From contig JASISA010000022.1 of NCBI GenBank assembly GCA_031771865.1, forward strand, positions 2,108,001 to 2,172,000: a stretch of 64,000 bases of DNA, given 5' to 3'. The notes beneath the pieces are model-generated. The model did not search any database, had not been told where the DNA came from, and saw nothing but the letters and a program-made list of their open reading frames with translations. This document shows, piece by piece, positions 1-8,822 of the stretch (positions within the stretch are counted from its first letter, which is position 1; each line of letters opens with the position of its first letter). The stretch comes from Nothophaeocryptopus gaeumannii. Lineage: Eukaryota; Ascomycota; Dothideomycetes; Mycosphaerellales; Mycosphaerellaceae. The position numbers and the translations under genes were made by a program.

Positions 1-1
1 A

Positions 2-100
2 GATGAGCTGGACGATGATGGAGTACGAGTGGATAATAACAAGCGGAAATACTGGGAGAGATGGGTACTCCGCAGATGCCCAGAACATGGGGAGCGATGA
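2..100 (+). CDS. Possible 3' end of a gene cut by the window edge
   Basis: The second frame is open from the window edge to a TGA at 98-100 and encodes a charged stretch of 32 residues (DELDDDGV..., then a WERWVLRR core and an EHGER end). It has no start codon because the rest would lie outside the window. The composition looks like a hydrophilic protein tail, but the segment is too short to recognise. Another frame is open from an ATG at position 3 to 209 and could equally be chance. Low confidence. Confidence 0.25.
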   Translation, partial: DELDDDGVRVDNNKRKYWERWVLRRCPEHGER

Positions 101-560
101 TGATGATGAAAGAACCGTGGGCCCTCCTTCTTCGTGCGCAAAGGCGTCTATGACACCCTACGACTTCCATCCAGTGCTGCAACAGGTGAGAGGCAACCCG
201 TGCAGCTAGACCTCACGGGCAATTGTGTTTGAACCCTGGGAGAAGAAATCCGCCGGAACTGGCTCCGGACCCCAGAAGCCGACGCGCGCCCATTGCAGTC
301 CACGGAACGAGAAGCGCAATCGGCACCGGTTTCATATGGCTTCAAAGTGCTGTCATTTTTCAACTGTTTTGAAAAGCTTTCTACGCTAGAAGGAGTATGC
401 TATGATGCATCGCCGTACGCGGGACAATATACAATCGTCCCCACTCCGCTGATGGATGCAGCAAGCGCTACTCTCTAAAAGTAACCTCAATGCAACGCAA
501 TTATCTTCAAGATCGCTCGCTCTCACCGACCTACTGACCCAAAGAGCTCTCTCGAGAAAC
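101..560. other. Intergenic, no gene seen
   Basis: Short overlapping open frames only, none with a recognisable domain. It probably holds the 3' untranslated region of the minus-strand nuclease-like gene that ends at 561, and possibly that of the gene at the left edge. Confidence 0.4.
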
Positions 561-2534
561 TCAGACATCCAGCGGCGCTCCTCCCTCAGTGAGCAGCCCA
601 CCGTGATATCCCGCACCGCTAGTTCCACCCGCCTGCTTGCCCGCCGCACCACCGCCCGTGACTTTCGAGAAGTCACTCTCGCGCGGCACCTTTGCTTCAC
701 CACCATCCTCCCCTTCCACCGCGTCCCACCCCTCCGCGTCCAACCTCGCCATCTCCCTCATATCCTCCATCTTCTCCTCCAGTTTCTTCTCCAGCCTCTC
801 GTCAGCCTTTTTCTCCGCCTCATCCCCGCGCTCGCTCGCCGATGTCACCAGAATCGCCAACATGGCCTGTAAGGTGTATACTGCATCGTTGCCTGCGTTG
901 TGAAGAAACCAGCCGGTTATGTCGAAGTGGGTGAGGATGTTGCCTAGAGAGGTGGTCTGGGGAGAGTGGGAGTATGTGCGGTAAAGGTTGGCGGTGTCAA
1001 TCGAGTCGAGGATGTTGCGCCGGTTGAGAACGTTGAAGCCGACCTTGCGGCAAAACTCGATGTCGGCGCCTAGGTCGTGGCCGACGATGATGATGTTGCG
1101 TTCCTCAGGCTGTTTGGGTGGGGTAGAGGTGTTTGGACGCTGAGTTCCGAGAGGTGGGAAATCGTCTTCGATGAGAATGTTAGTGGGTGGTGGGTCTGGG
1201 CCAGAGAAGGGCTCTTTGAAACAGGTCGAGAGGACATGGCCGATGCTATTCTTTCCGATAAATTCGCTCTGTCCGAACTCGAATTTATCGGCGCAGTCTG
1301 GGACCCACACGCCGTTGCGGCAGTCCTTGTGCTCGAGGATGCGGAAGTGCCGAGCACGGATGTGCTGGAACCAGTCTTCTGCCTTGTCGCCTGGTGGCAG
1401 GTTCTTGAGGTCGCGAGTGTCTAAAGTGGCGACGCCGACCTCAGTGACGGGGCGATGACCATGTTCCCAGGCTTCGCAGTCGATGGAGATGAAGACCGGC
1501 TCGCCGTCTAATGGGTGGGGGACGGGCTTGCTGGGGTCGATGCAGGGTGCTTGGATGGAGAGCGAGTTGATGTCCGGCATAAGGGACTCCTCCTTCTTTG
1601 GGCGCAGGCCGAGGTAGCGCTGGCCACGGAGCGACTGGCGGACCATGTTCTGGCGCTGAACGATGATCTGCTCATGCTTAACTGCCTTTTGGGCTTTGGT
1701 CTTGTTCTTGGCTGCTTCAGCAGCGAGGTCCATCTTCTGCCGGAAGGCCTCGAAGCTGCGGTCGCCTTCTGGAGCCACTGGAAGCTTGGTCTTGGTCATT
1801 GTCTCGAAGAAGAGTTGAGATTTCCAGGACTCGAACTGTGGACGAGATTGTAGACGACCGACGTACTTCGGCCGCAAATGCTCTGGAACGTCGTCGAAGT
1901 TGATGACAAGGCCGCGCTCGATGCTGTAGTCGTCTATGACGATGTTGGCATCCGGAAATGTCTCGTTGATGTCGTCGATGAGTGATTGAAGTTGGTACAG
2001 AGGAACGAAGGTGACAAGCCCGCTGTAGTCAGAAGAAATGTAGTAGCTGAGAGAAGTTAGTAAGTGAAGTTGGGTCAATGTGTTGGTTCTGCATGTGAAT
2101 GCTTACAGGTCCCAGTCGCGCTGGTAAGCCTTGTCTTGGTCGAAGAATGCGGTGGCGAGGCGTTGGCTCCACGGCTTGGGAGTGAACTTGTAGCAGAAGC
2201 GTGTGACGCCGATGAAGGGGCAGAAATCGATGCCAAGCGGAGCAAGTTCGCCTTTACGAGCGTCGAACGCGTAGGTCTCGCCGTACACGTGCTGAACCGC
2301 GGGCGCGGCTGGCTGTCGACTGGTGTTTGCTTGTTGCTGCGACTTGACCGGGAACTTGTGGTCGACGGTGATACCGTGGCTGGGCGGAGGGAGGTTCTTG
2401 TACTCCTCGGACTCGTAGACGTTGTCAGTCTGTGGTTCCTCAGGCTCTTCAGGCTCTGGTGTTGGTAGCTCTGGAGGAAGATTCTCTATTCCTCCAATGT
2501 TATCCAACAGCCACGCGAACCGGTCAATGCCCAT
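561..2534 (-). CDS. DEDDh-type exonuclease-like protein (Gfd2/YDR514C-like family)
   Basis: Two coding exons, complement(561..2046, 2107..2534), with a 60-nt GT-AG intron (donor GTAAGC; acceptor CTCAG), give about 637 aa. The N-terminal exon (142 aa) is acidic and proline-rich at first. The middle is basic and helical. The C-terminal half carries an RNase H-like nuclease fold with acidic residues at the expected places: FISIDCEAWE (D and E), VGHDLGADIEF (D) and HNAGNDAVYTLQAM (H and D). This layout is known from the Gfd2/YDR514C C-terminal family of fungal DEDDh-like proteins; yeast GFD2 was tied to mRNA export, but the fungal homologues are mostly uncharacterised. The acidic set is complete, so 3'-5' exonuclease activity is possible, though the substrate is unknown. 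The last ~70 residues are charged coiled coil and low-complexity tail. Confidence 0.85.
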
Positions 2535-3205
2535 GTTGTCAGGTGTGGCGTGGCGTGGCTTGAGTGAAGCTGTTGTGGAGGCGGAGAGCCAAGTAGTAGA
2601 CTTGTTGTTTGTATTGCTGTTGTGGTTTTGAGAAGCAGCAGAATGCGGTTGAGAAGTGCTTGAGAAGACTTATCTCTTGTGTTCACAAGCTGCTTCTCCT
2701 GCACACGAGATCGCGGTTCTATGCTGTTACATGATGTCTCATGATTGTAGAAAGCGCGACTGACACATGAGACGGAAGTGAAGGCCTTCACCTGCTTAAC
2801 TATTACTTTTTATCACTTTTGAGCTGAGACCATCTTGGAATTGCCCCTTTCATAGATGGCGTTGGTGGGCATTGATCGCCTATGATCATGTTATGTTCAG
2901 TGGTGTGGTTCGCGATCTCGAGCGATGTACATGGAGAAGTCAAGATGGAACGTTTCCTGGTCCTTAGAAACCTGAGGCATCAAGTGCACAGATCATGTCC
3001 ATTCCATTGTGAGACGCGCTGGCTGGCAACTAGCAACGCAACCGCAACCGCAACCGCGTCTGCTTCGCTTCATACATCACTTCTTACACCTCCTCTTTTG
3101 TACCTCTCGATATCGCAAACCTCGCCATTGTGCTCCTCTTGAAGTCGCATCTCCCTTGCGACAAACGCACGACGACACCTCTCCACGCGCGCGACACGAA
3201 TCAAC
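2535..3205. promoter_or_regulatory. Divergent promoter region between the nuclease-like gene and THO1
   Basis: 671 bp between two divergent start codons. No open frame resembles a gene. A short tandem run of the hexamer gcaacc (about four units, near 3033-3056) lies ~150 bp upstream of the THO1 start, followed by a pyrimidine-rich stretch typical of fungal promoters near the transcription start. No specific factor site is claimed. Confidence 0.5.
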
Positions 3206-3985
3206 ATGGCCGACTACAGCAAGAAGAAGAACGATGAGCTCGTGGCGCTGCTCAAGGAGCGAAGCCTGCCTCATAGCGGCAAGAAAGCTGATATGGTCAA
3301 GCGACTCGAAGAGTACGATGCCAAGCAAGCCTCATCTGCGCCCGCCGCAAAGCCAGCAGCTGCCAACGAAGACGAGATCGACTGGGACGACGAACCTGCG
3401 ACAGAGACAGCTAAGGCAGCCACGAGCGAGCCTGCTGCGAACGCCGTCGCCGCTGGCGGTGTCGGCGAAGTCAAGAACCCGCAAGCTGTGCCAAACCAAG
3501 AAGCAGCCATCGATCCCGCCCAGACCGACGATCTGACGATCGCAGCCGTGCCGGATGAAACGCCTGCAGGGCAGGAGAAGAAAGAGCCGGAGGAGGACCC
3601 CAAATTCAAAGCAGGATTGATTGAGCGCACACTGGACGAGGAGATCGAAAAGCGCAAGGCGCGCGCGCGGAGGTTCGGCATGCCAGAAGACACCGACGAA
3701 ATCAAGGCACTTGAGCGCGCCAAGCGCTTTGGCACCACTGGTCTTCCGGGTCTTCTGAACAAGGCTTTGCCGGATAAGAAGGAGAAGTTTGACAAAAAGC
3801 GAGGTCGAGAAGGCGCGGACGAGGGAGGTATTCGCAAGAGGAGTCGCGGTCGTCCTGGGCCGCCGAAGAAAGGCGGCGACAAGCCCAAGGAGGATAAGAA
3901 AGCGAATGGCGGCTATCCGAGCTGGATGACCGAATCAGACCGTGCGAAGGCAGACGCGCGCAGGGCCAAGTTTGCGCAGGCATAA
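3206..3985 (+). CDS. THO1: SAP-domain mRNA-biogenesis protein, Tho1/CIP29 (SARNP) homologue
   Basis: Single exon, 259 aa, with ATG in the context CAACATGG. Residues 1-35 form a SAP motif (KKKNDELVALLKERSLPHSG, then KADMVKRL), a DNA/RNA-binding helix-turn-helix. A linker rich in Ala, Glu and Pro follows. The second half has the hallmark Tho1/CIP29 repeats: ARARRFGMPEDTDEIKALER, then AKRFGTTGLPG. A basic Lys/Arg/Gly-rich tail comes after them. Family members bind RNA co-transcriptionally with the THO/TREX complex and the DEAD-box helicase Sub2/UAP56 and aid mRNP assembly and export in the nucleus. The length and domain order are normal for fungi. Confidence in the family is high; function is by homology. 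Confidence 0.9.
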   Translation: MADYSKKKNDELVALLKERSLPHSGKKADMVKRLEEYDAKQASSAPAAKPAAANEDEIDWDDEPATETAKAATSEPAANAVAAGGVGEVKNPQAVPNQEAAIDPAQTDDLTIAAVPDETPAGQEKKEPEEDPKFKAGLIERTLDEEIEKRKARARRFGMPEDTDEIKALERAKRFGTTGLPGLLNKALPDKKEKFDKKRGREGADEGGIRKRSRGRPGPPKKGGDKPKEDKKANGGYPSWMTESDRAKADARRAKFAQA

Positions 3986-4330
3986 GACGAGAAGCCAGAA
4001 AACAAGGACGAACATGATTCAAAGCGATTTCCTACCGTTCGACAAGGTTCACTGACCAGATAATACGCGACGAGCGCGAGCGAGTTTTCTACGCAGCAGC
4101 GCTGCTCTAGGGCGATTTATCCAAATTCAACGCGCCATCGGCGTCTATTCTACACTCGCAAGCCGATGTCTGGACGTTTCACACAAGTCTTTTTCCCTCA
4201 TCCAGCCTCCGCGTACCTTACGGCATTTTCATAAGATCATTCAGGCGTCAACTGCATTCAACATTGCTTCATAGCATTCGCAGGACTCGCCAAGGGCCCC
4301 GAGCTTGGGTAAGGAACCGATCCTCTTCGT
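3986..4330. other. Convergent 3' region
   Basis: 345 bp between the ends of two convergent genes. I see no gene here; it should contain both 3' untranslated regions and poly(A) sites. Confidence 0.5.
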
Positions 4331-6220
4331 TCAGAGCTTCGACTTCAGGGAACTCCACACCTGAACCTCAGGCAAGTTCTTATACTTATTCGGTGGAAAG
4401 AATTCTGGACCAAGCTTCTTCTTGACCACTTTACCGGTTCCGGACTTTGGTAGCTCATCCTGCACCACTCTAAGTACGGTGGGCATCTTGTAGCCTGCAA
4501 GCCTGTTCCGAAGATCATTTCGGAGCCTTGACAGCGTAAGATTCTTCACCACGAGCTTGCGCTCTTCTGGGGCCATATCGGCTTCCTCCTTGAGGCACAT
4601 CAGAGCGGCAACACGCTCGCCATATTCGTCGTCCGGGACACCAACGACCATGACCTCAGCAACGAAGGGAAGGCCGAGGATCTCTCTTTCGATGTCCAGC
4701 GCTGAGATCTTATACCCCCCGGATTTGATGATATCCACACTGGATCGGCCTTCTATGAAATAGTACTCGCCTTCTCGCCGAGCTATGTCGCCCGTCTTGT
4801 AGTAGCCGTCTTCGGTATGGGACGCGGCTGTGGCTCTCTCATCGAACAGGAACTTGGAGAACATGCCTGGAGACTTGGCGAATATCTCGCCTTGGTCGCC
4901 TTCCGACAACCGTACATCGCAGCCATCAAACAATTTACCGACCGATCCATCTGGAACATTTCGATCGCCCATGCGGACTCTGAATACAGCACCCGTCTCT
5001 GTCATGCCATAACGCAGCAGTATAGGGCGGCCGAGCAGCTTGGTCCAAAAGTCAGCTACTGGCTTCGGCAACGCGCTGGTTCCGCATATACAAGCTCTGA
5101 TGCGTCTTGCGCCATCAATGTACTCCTGCGCATCTGTCCGAGCTGAAAGCTTTTGCTGGAAGTACCTCATCATCCGCATGTAGATGGTGGGCACGCCAGA
5201 GAAGAACAATGTCTCGCCGCGCTGTTTCCAACGCTCCCACGTCCACTCGGGACTGAAACTTCCGCTTCTGAATTCGAGCAACGCGCCGCCGACCAGAAAT
5301 GGGAAGAACATCATCCCTATACCTGTTGCATGATGTACGGGCAAGAGATGGAGAAGCACATCATTCGACGTAATTTGATAATGATCGACGACCGACATTG
5401 CTTCGTCGTATGTGAAAGCACGCCGCATTACCGCTCCCTTGGGCGGGCCAGTGGTCCCTGATGTGAATATCACGATCCCAGGTGCGTTGTCGTCCAGGTA
5501 CGTATCCGACGAGACGATAATTCTCGATGGGTGCAACGGCGGATTGTGCAAAGACGGTGCAACTGGAATACAGACAAACGGGCTTTGCGAGTCGCGATCC
5601 TTGACGAGTTTCTCAAGCGACAGTCCTAACCTCAGCGCCCCATCCGATACTAACACCGCCGAAGCTCGTGATTTCGTCGCGAAGTACAGCGCTTCTTCCG
5701 GAGGCAGCACCACCGTCATAGGCACAACAGCTGCCCCCATCGCCAAAGCTGCCAAGATCGCCACCGTAAATTCATACCCTCCAGGCGCGAGAATGGCAAT
5801 GTAGACTTCTTGCCGTGCCTCCAGAGCCTGCCGTACATCGGAACTTAGGTTCTCCCACACCCGTTCCCTTAGAGCGAGAACATCTGCCAAAACCTGCAGA
5901 TGAGTCGCTTCCACACCCGTATTCACATCTCGTACACAGACCCTTGGCGGCTCGGCATGTGCGAATCGCACGAGGCGGTTAAAGAGTGGGTGGCAAGGTA
6001 AGATGTTTCGTCCTTTGTGGGGTGGGATGTGTAGGGTGCGGTCGCCATAGTAGGTGGGTGTCATTTTCCAGCTTTCTTTTAGGATTGTTGAAATAGGTAA
6101 AATCTCATGTTTGGGTATGTGATTTGGGTCGGCCGAGGGCTCGTGGGTGCTGGAAGAGTTGATTGAGAGGCGTTCGAGTTTTCGGTAGATTGCTTGGATT
6201 GTGGGAAAGGTTGGAGGCAT
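4331..6220 (-). CDS. Peroxisomal acyl-CoA synthetase, malonyl-CoA synthetase (ACSF3/MatB)-like
   Basis: Single exon, 629 aa, ATG at 6220. It is an adenylate-forming (ANL) enzyme: P-loop FTSGTTGPPKG at about residues 252-262, the A5 motif YGMTETG, the A7/A8 motif YKTGDIARREGEYYFIEGR followed by KSGGYKISALDIE, and the C-terminal A10 lysine in PKSGTGKVVKKKLG. These motifs and the RSSVDIIKSGGYKIS segment are closest to the ACSF3/malonyl-CoA synthetase group, which activates malonate or methylmalonate with ATP and CoA. A medium-chain fatty-acid substrate cannot be excluded. The protein ends in SKL, a type 1 peroxisomal signal, whereas animal ACSF3 is mitochondrial. The divergent neighbour, acyl-CoA oxidase, also ends in SKL, supporting a shared role in peroxisomal acyl-CoA metabolism. 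An alternative ATG at residue 53 (MTPTYYG) would remove a weakly conserved N-terminus. Confidence 0.85.
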   Translation of the reverse strand: MPPTFPTIQAIYRKLERLSINSSSTHEPSADPNHIPKHEILPISTILKESWKMTPTYYGDRTLHIPPHKGRNILPCHPLFNRLVRFAHAEPPRVCVRDVNTGVEATHLQVLADVLALRERVWENLSSDVRQALEARQEVYIAILAPGGYEFTVAILAALAMGAAVVPMTVVLPPEEALYFATKSRASAVLVSDGALRLGLSLEKLVKDRDSQSPFVCIPVAPSLHNPPLHPSRIIVSSDTYLDDNAPGIVIFTSGTTGPPKGAVMRRAFTYDEAMSVVDHYQITSNDVLLHLLPVHHATGIGMMFFPFLVGGALLEFRSGSFSPEWTWERWKQRGETLFFSGVPTIYMRMMRYFQQKLSARTDAQEYIDGARRIRACICGTSALPKPVADFWTKLLGRPILLRYGMTETGAVFRVRMGDRNVPDGSVGKLFDGCDVRLSEGDQGEIFAKSPGMFSKFLFDERATAASHTEDGYYKTGDIARREGEYYFIEGRSSVDIIKSGGYKISALDIEREILGLPFVAEVMVVGVPDDEYGERVAALMCLKEEADMAPEERKLVVKNLTLSRLRNDLRNRLAGYKMPTVLRVVQDELPKSGTGKVVKKKLGPEFFPPNKYKNLPEVQVWSSLKSKL

Positions 6221-6631
6221 GGGTGTTGTGCATCCAGGTGAAGCTATTGCATTGCTGATGACCGGGTTGCTGATGCCGTGCGATATCGATGCTTTGTTGT
6301 TCTGGCCGAAGTCGCTTGTTTCGTGTCGTGTCGTGTGAGGACTGTCGGTATGGTCGGGTATCGTGGGGATTCTGGAGGCGGGGTGAGGCTGGAGGTGAGG
6401 TGGCGGAATGGCACGAACGGCTATCCTGCCTGCATGGTGATGCCGAGGATAACTCTATCTCATCAAGAAGTCATCAGTTTTGGACCTTGGTAAGCTTGTT
6501 GAGATTGTTTCTCATTGCAATACCGAATCCAGAGTATCTGTGGAGCGTTTGGAGAGGGACATTCGCCATCGATTTACCGCCATATCGGCTACTCATTGGA
6601 CTACACAGTTGAAATACAAGCGTCAGCAGTC
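6221..6631. promoter_or_regulatory. Shared divergent promoter of two peroxisomal genes, with a CCTCGG box
   Basis: 411 bp separate the start codons of the acyl-CoA synthetase (-) and acyl-CoA oxidase (+). The sequence CCGAGG, the reverse complement of CCTCGG, occurs at 6443-6448, about 185 bp upstream of the oxidase start. CCTCGG is the core site of the fungal FarA/FarB zinc-cluster activators that induce fatty-acid catabolism. One six-base match has a fair chance of being accidental, but gene content and position make it plausible. The open frame running into the oxidase from 6515 has no ATG before 6632. Confidence 0.5.
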
Positions 6632-8704
6632 ATGCCTGACTTCGCAGATAGTCTCAAGCCCGCAGCACCATATGGACCTGACATCCTCAACAAGGAAAGA
6701 TCTCAATCAGACGTTCCTATCGATGAGCTCGCGACACATCTACTTTCTCGAAATGACTTCCTCAAGAAGCAGCAGAAGATCCTGCCACTCCTAGAAAAAG
6801 ACCCCTTGTTCAACAAGGTCAAGCAGCCCAACCTATCCCGGCCAGAACGATATCAACTTGGTCTTGCGAGGGCCAAGAAACTGAGAAGGCTAGCCGATCA
6901 GCATGGATGGGATGCAGAGGACCAGGATATGGGGACTTACCTCTGTGATGATGTGAGTCCTTACATGGTCCATTCCCAGATGTTCGAGACGACCGTTCGA
7001 GAGCAAGGAGATGAGCAGCAAAGGAAAGAATGGCTACCGAAGATTCAAGCCTGGGAGGCCATCGGATGTTATGCGCAGACGGAGCTTGGCCACGGATCGA
7101 ATGTGAGAGGCCTAGAATGTCGAGCCACCTGGGACGCAAAAACGAAAGAATTCATCATCCACAGTCCAACCCTGACCGCGAGCAAATGGTGGAACGGCAC
7201 AATGGGTCGAACGGCAAACCACGCCATCGTTGTCGCCCAACTCTACATACCCAAATCCTCAGGTTCGACAGAACTGGTCAACCACGGCCCTCATCCTTTC
7301 ATCGTACAAATCAGAGACTTGAAAACGCACAAGCCCCTCGAAGGCATCATCGTCGGCGACATAGGACCCAAATATGGCTATGCTCCTATGGATAACGGAT
7401 ACATGCTCTTCAACAACTTCCGCGTACCCCATAAAGCTATGCTTTCGAATTACTCTCGCGTGGATCCGAACACCTGCACATACTCGAAGCCTGCGAATCC
7501 GGCTGTGGTGTATGGGAGTTTGACGTATGTGAGGGCACAGATTATCATGCATGCGAGGTTGATTATGGCGAGGGCTGTTACGATTGCTGTGAGGTATACT
7601 TCTATTCGACGACAGTTTCAGGATCGAGACAGTAAAGATAAATTCGCACCCGAATTGGCTGTCCACGATTATCCGACTGTTCAGATCCGGATCCTGCCCC
7701 TCCTCGCCACCGCCTTCGCTTTACATTATACAGGAGAGGCGATGCATAACCTTTACTCCTCCACGCGCGCGCAAATCGACCAAGGAGACTTCTCCAAACT
7801 GGCTATCCTACACGCCCAGTCCTCCGGCCTCAAGTCCCTCTGCACCGAACTCGCCGCCAATTCCATCGAAACCTGCCGACGAGCAATGGGCGGACACGGA
7901 TTCATGTACTCGTCGGGCTTCGTCCAATTCAACAACGACTACCTGTCCAAACCAACCGTCGAAGGCGACAATTGGATGATCACACAACAAACTGCCTCAT
8001 ACCTCATCAAGCGAATGGAAGCTGCTGTGAAGGGGAAAGGGAAACCACAAGACGAAATAGAAGCGAACATGAGGGTGTATTTGAAGAATGAGTACTCCCC
8101 GACACCGCCGGCGTACAACATCTACCAGTCCGACTCTGCAATCGTACAAGCCTTCCGTCGTCGCTCTCGATTCCTCACTTACCGGGCGTATGTAGAGAGA
8201 GTGGAAAAGGGAAAGAGCTGGAACGAAATGCTCATTCAACTGCGGAAAATTAGCCATGCGGAGAGTCGAGCAATTCTGGTGGAGAATTATTACGAAGGCG
8301 TCACCAAGTCCAACATCTCAAACACATTGAAAGGACATTTGATGATGCAGTTTCGCCTCTTCGCTTTCTTCACAATGGAACCCGACGCTAGGGACTTTCA
8401 GAAATCTTCTGCGGTGAGCGAGGACGATTTGGATGCCCTCCCTTCCAAGATCCAAGACCTCATGGCTGCCATCCGGCCACATGCTGTGCGGTTGGTGGAT
8501 AGTTGGCAGGTGCCAGATTTCTTGTTGGATAGTGCGTTGGGGCGGAGTGATGGGAAAGTTTATGAGGAGTTGTTTGATCGGGCACATCGACGGAATCCAC
8601 TCAACGAGATTACGTTCAATCCGTATTATAAGAGTGAGGAGATTATTATGGGGCAGGGAGCTGGTGGGGATTGGGGGTTGAAAGTGATATTGAGCAAGTT
8701 GTAG
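6632..8704 (+). CDS. POX1: Acyl-CoA oxidase, peroxisomal
   Basis: Single exon, 690 aa. The ATG at 6632 (MPDFADSLKP) is chosen because the open frame before it starts only with TTG. Domain order fits acyl-CoA oxidases: an N-terminal helical domain, a flavin-binding middle domain (ECYAQTELGHGSN-like segment, here IGCYAQTELGHGSNVRGLE), the IVGDIGPKYGYAPMDNGY segment, and two C-terminal helical domains. The glutamate-type catalytic region lies around the AMGGHGFMYSSGF/VEGDNWMITQQTASYL stretch. The enzyme makes trans-2-enoyl-CoA and H2O2, the first step of peroxisomal beta-oxidation. The C-terminus is SKL, a canonical peroxisomal signal. Length is normal. It is divergent from another SKL-ending acyl-CoA enzyme, with a CCTCGG box in the shared promoter. 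Confidence 0.93.
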   Translation: MPDFADSLKPAAPYGPDILNKERSQSDVPIDELATHLLSRNDFLKKQQKILPLLEKDPLFNKVKQPNLSRPERYQLGLARAKKLRRLADQHGWDAEDQDMGTYLCDDVSPYMVHSQMFETTVREQGDEQQRKEWLPKIQAWEAIGCYAQTELGHGSNVRGLECRATWDAKTKEFIIHSPTLTASKWWNGTMGRTANHAIVVAQLYIPKSSGSTELVNHGPHPFIVQIRDLKTHKPLEGIIVGDIGPKYGYAPMDNGYMLFNNFRVPHKAMLSNYSRVDPNTCTYSKPANPAVVYGSLTYVRAQIIMHARLIMARAVTIAVRYTSIRRQFQDRDSKDKFAPELAVHDYPTVQIRILPLLATAFALHYTGEAMHNLYSSTRAQIDQGDFSKLAILHAQSSGLKSLCTELAANSIETCRRAMGGHGFMYSSGFVQFNNDYLSKPTVEGDNWMITQQTASYLIKRMEAAVKGKGKPQDEIEANMRVYLKNEYSPTPPAYNIYQSDSAIVQAFRRRSRFLTYRAYVERVEKGKSWNEMLIQLRKISHAESRAILVENYYEGVTKSNISNTLKGHLMMQFRLFAFFTMEPDARDFQKSSAVSEDDLDALPSKIQDLMAAIRPHAVRLVDSWQVPDFLLDSALGRSDGKVYEELFDRAHRRNPLNEITFNPYYKSEEIIMGQGAGGDWGLKVILSKL

Positions 8705-8822
8705 AGTGATTACGATATGAATGAATTTCTATGCACACATTGCCGAAAAAACGAATACCTCCGGCGCTGTCGCTTGAACGCATTCAATCAGGCAAAGTGA
8801 AGAGAAGATACTACTTCCCTCC

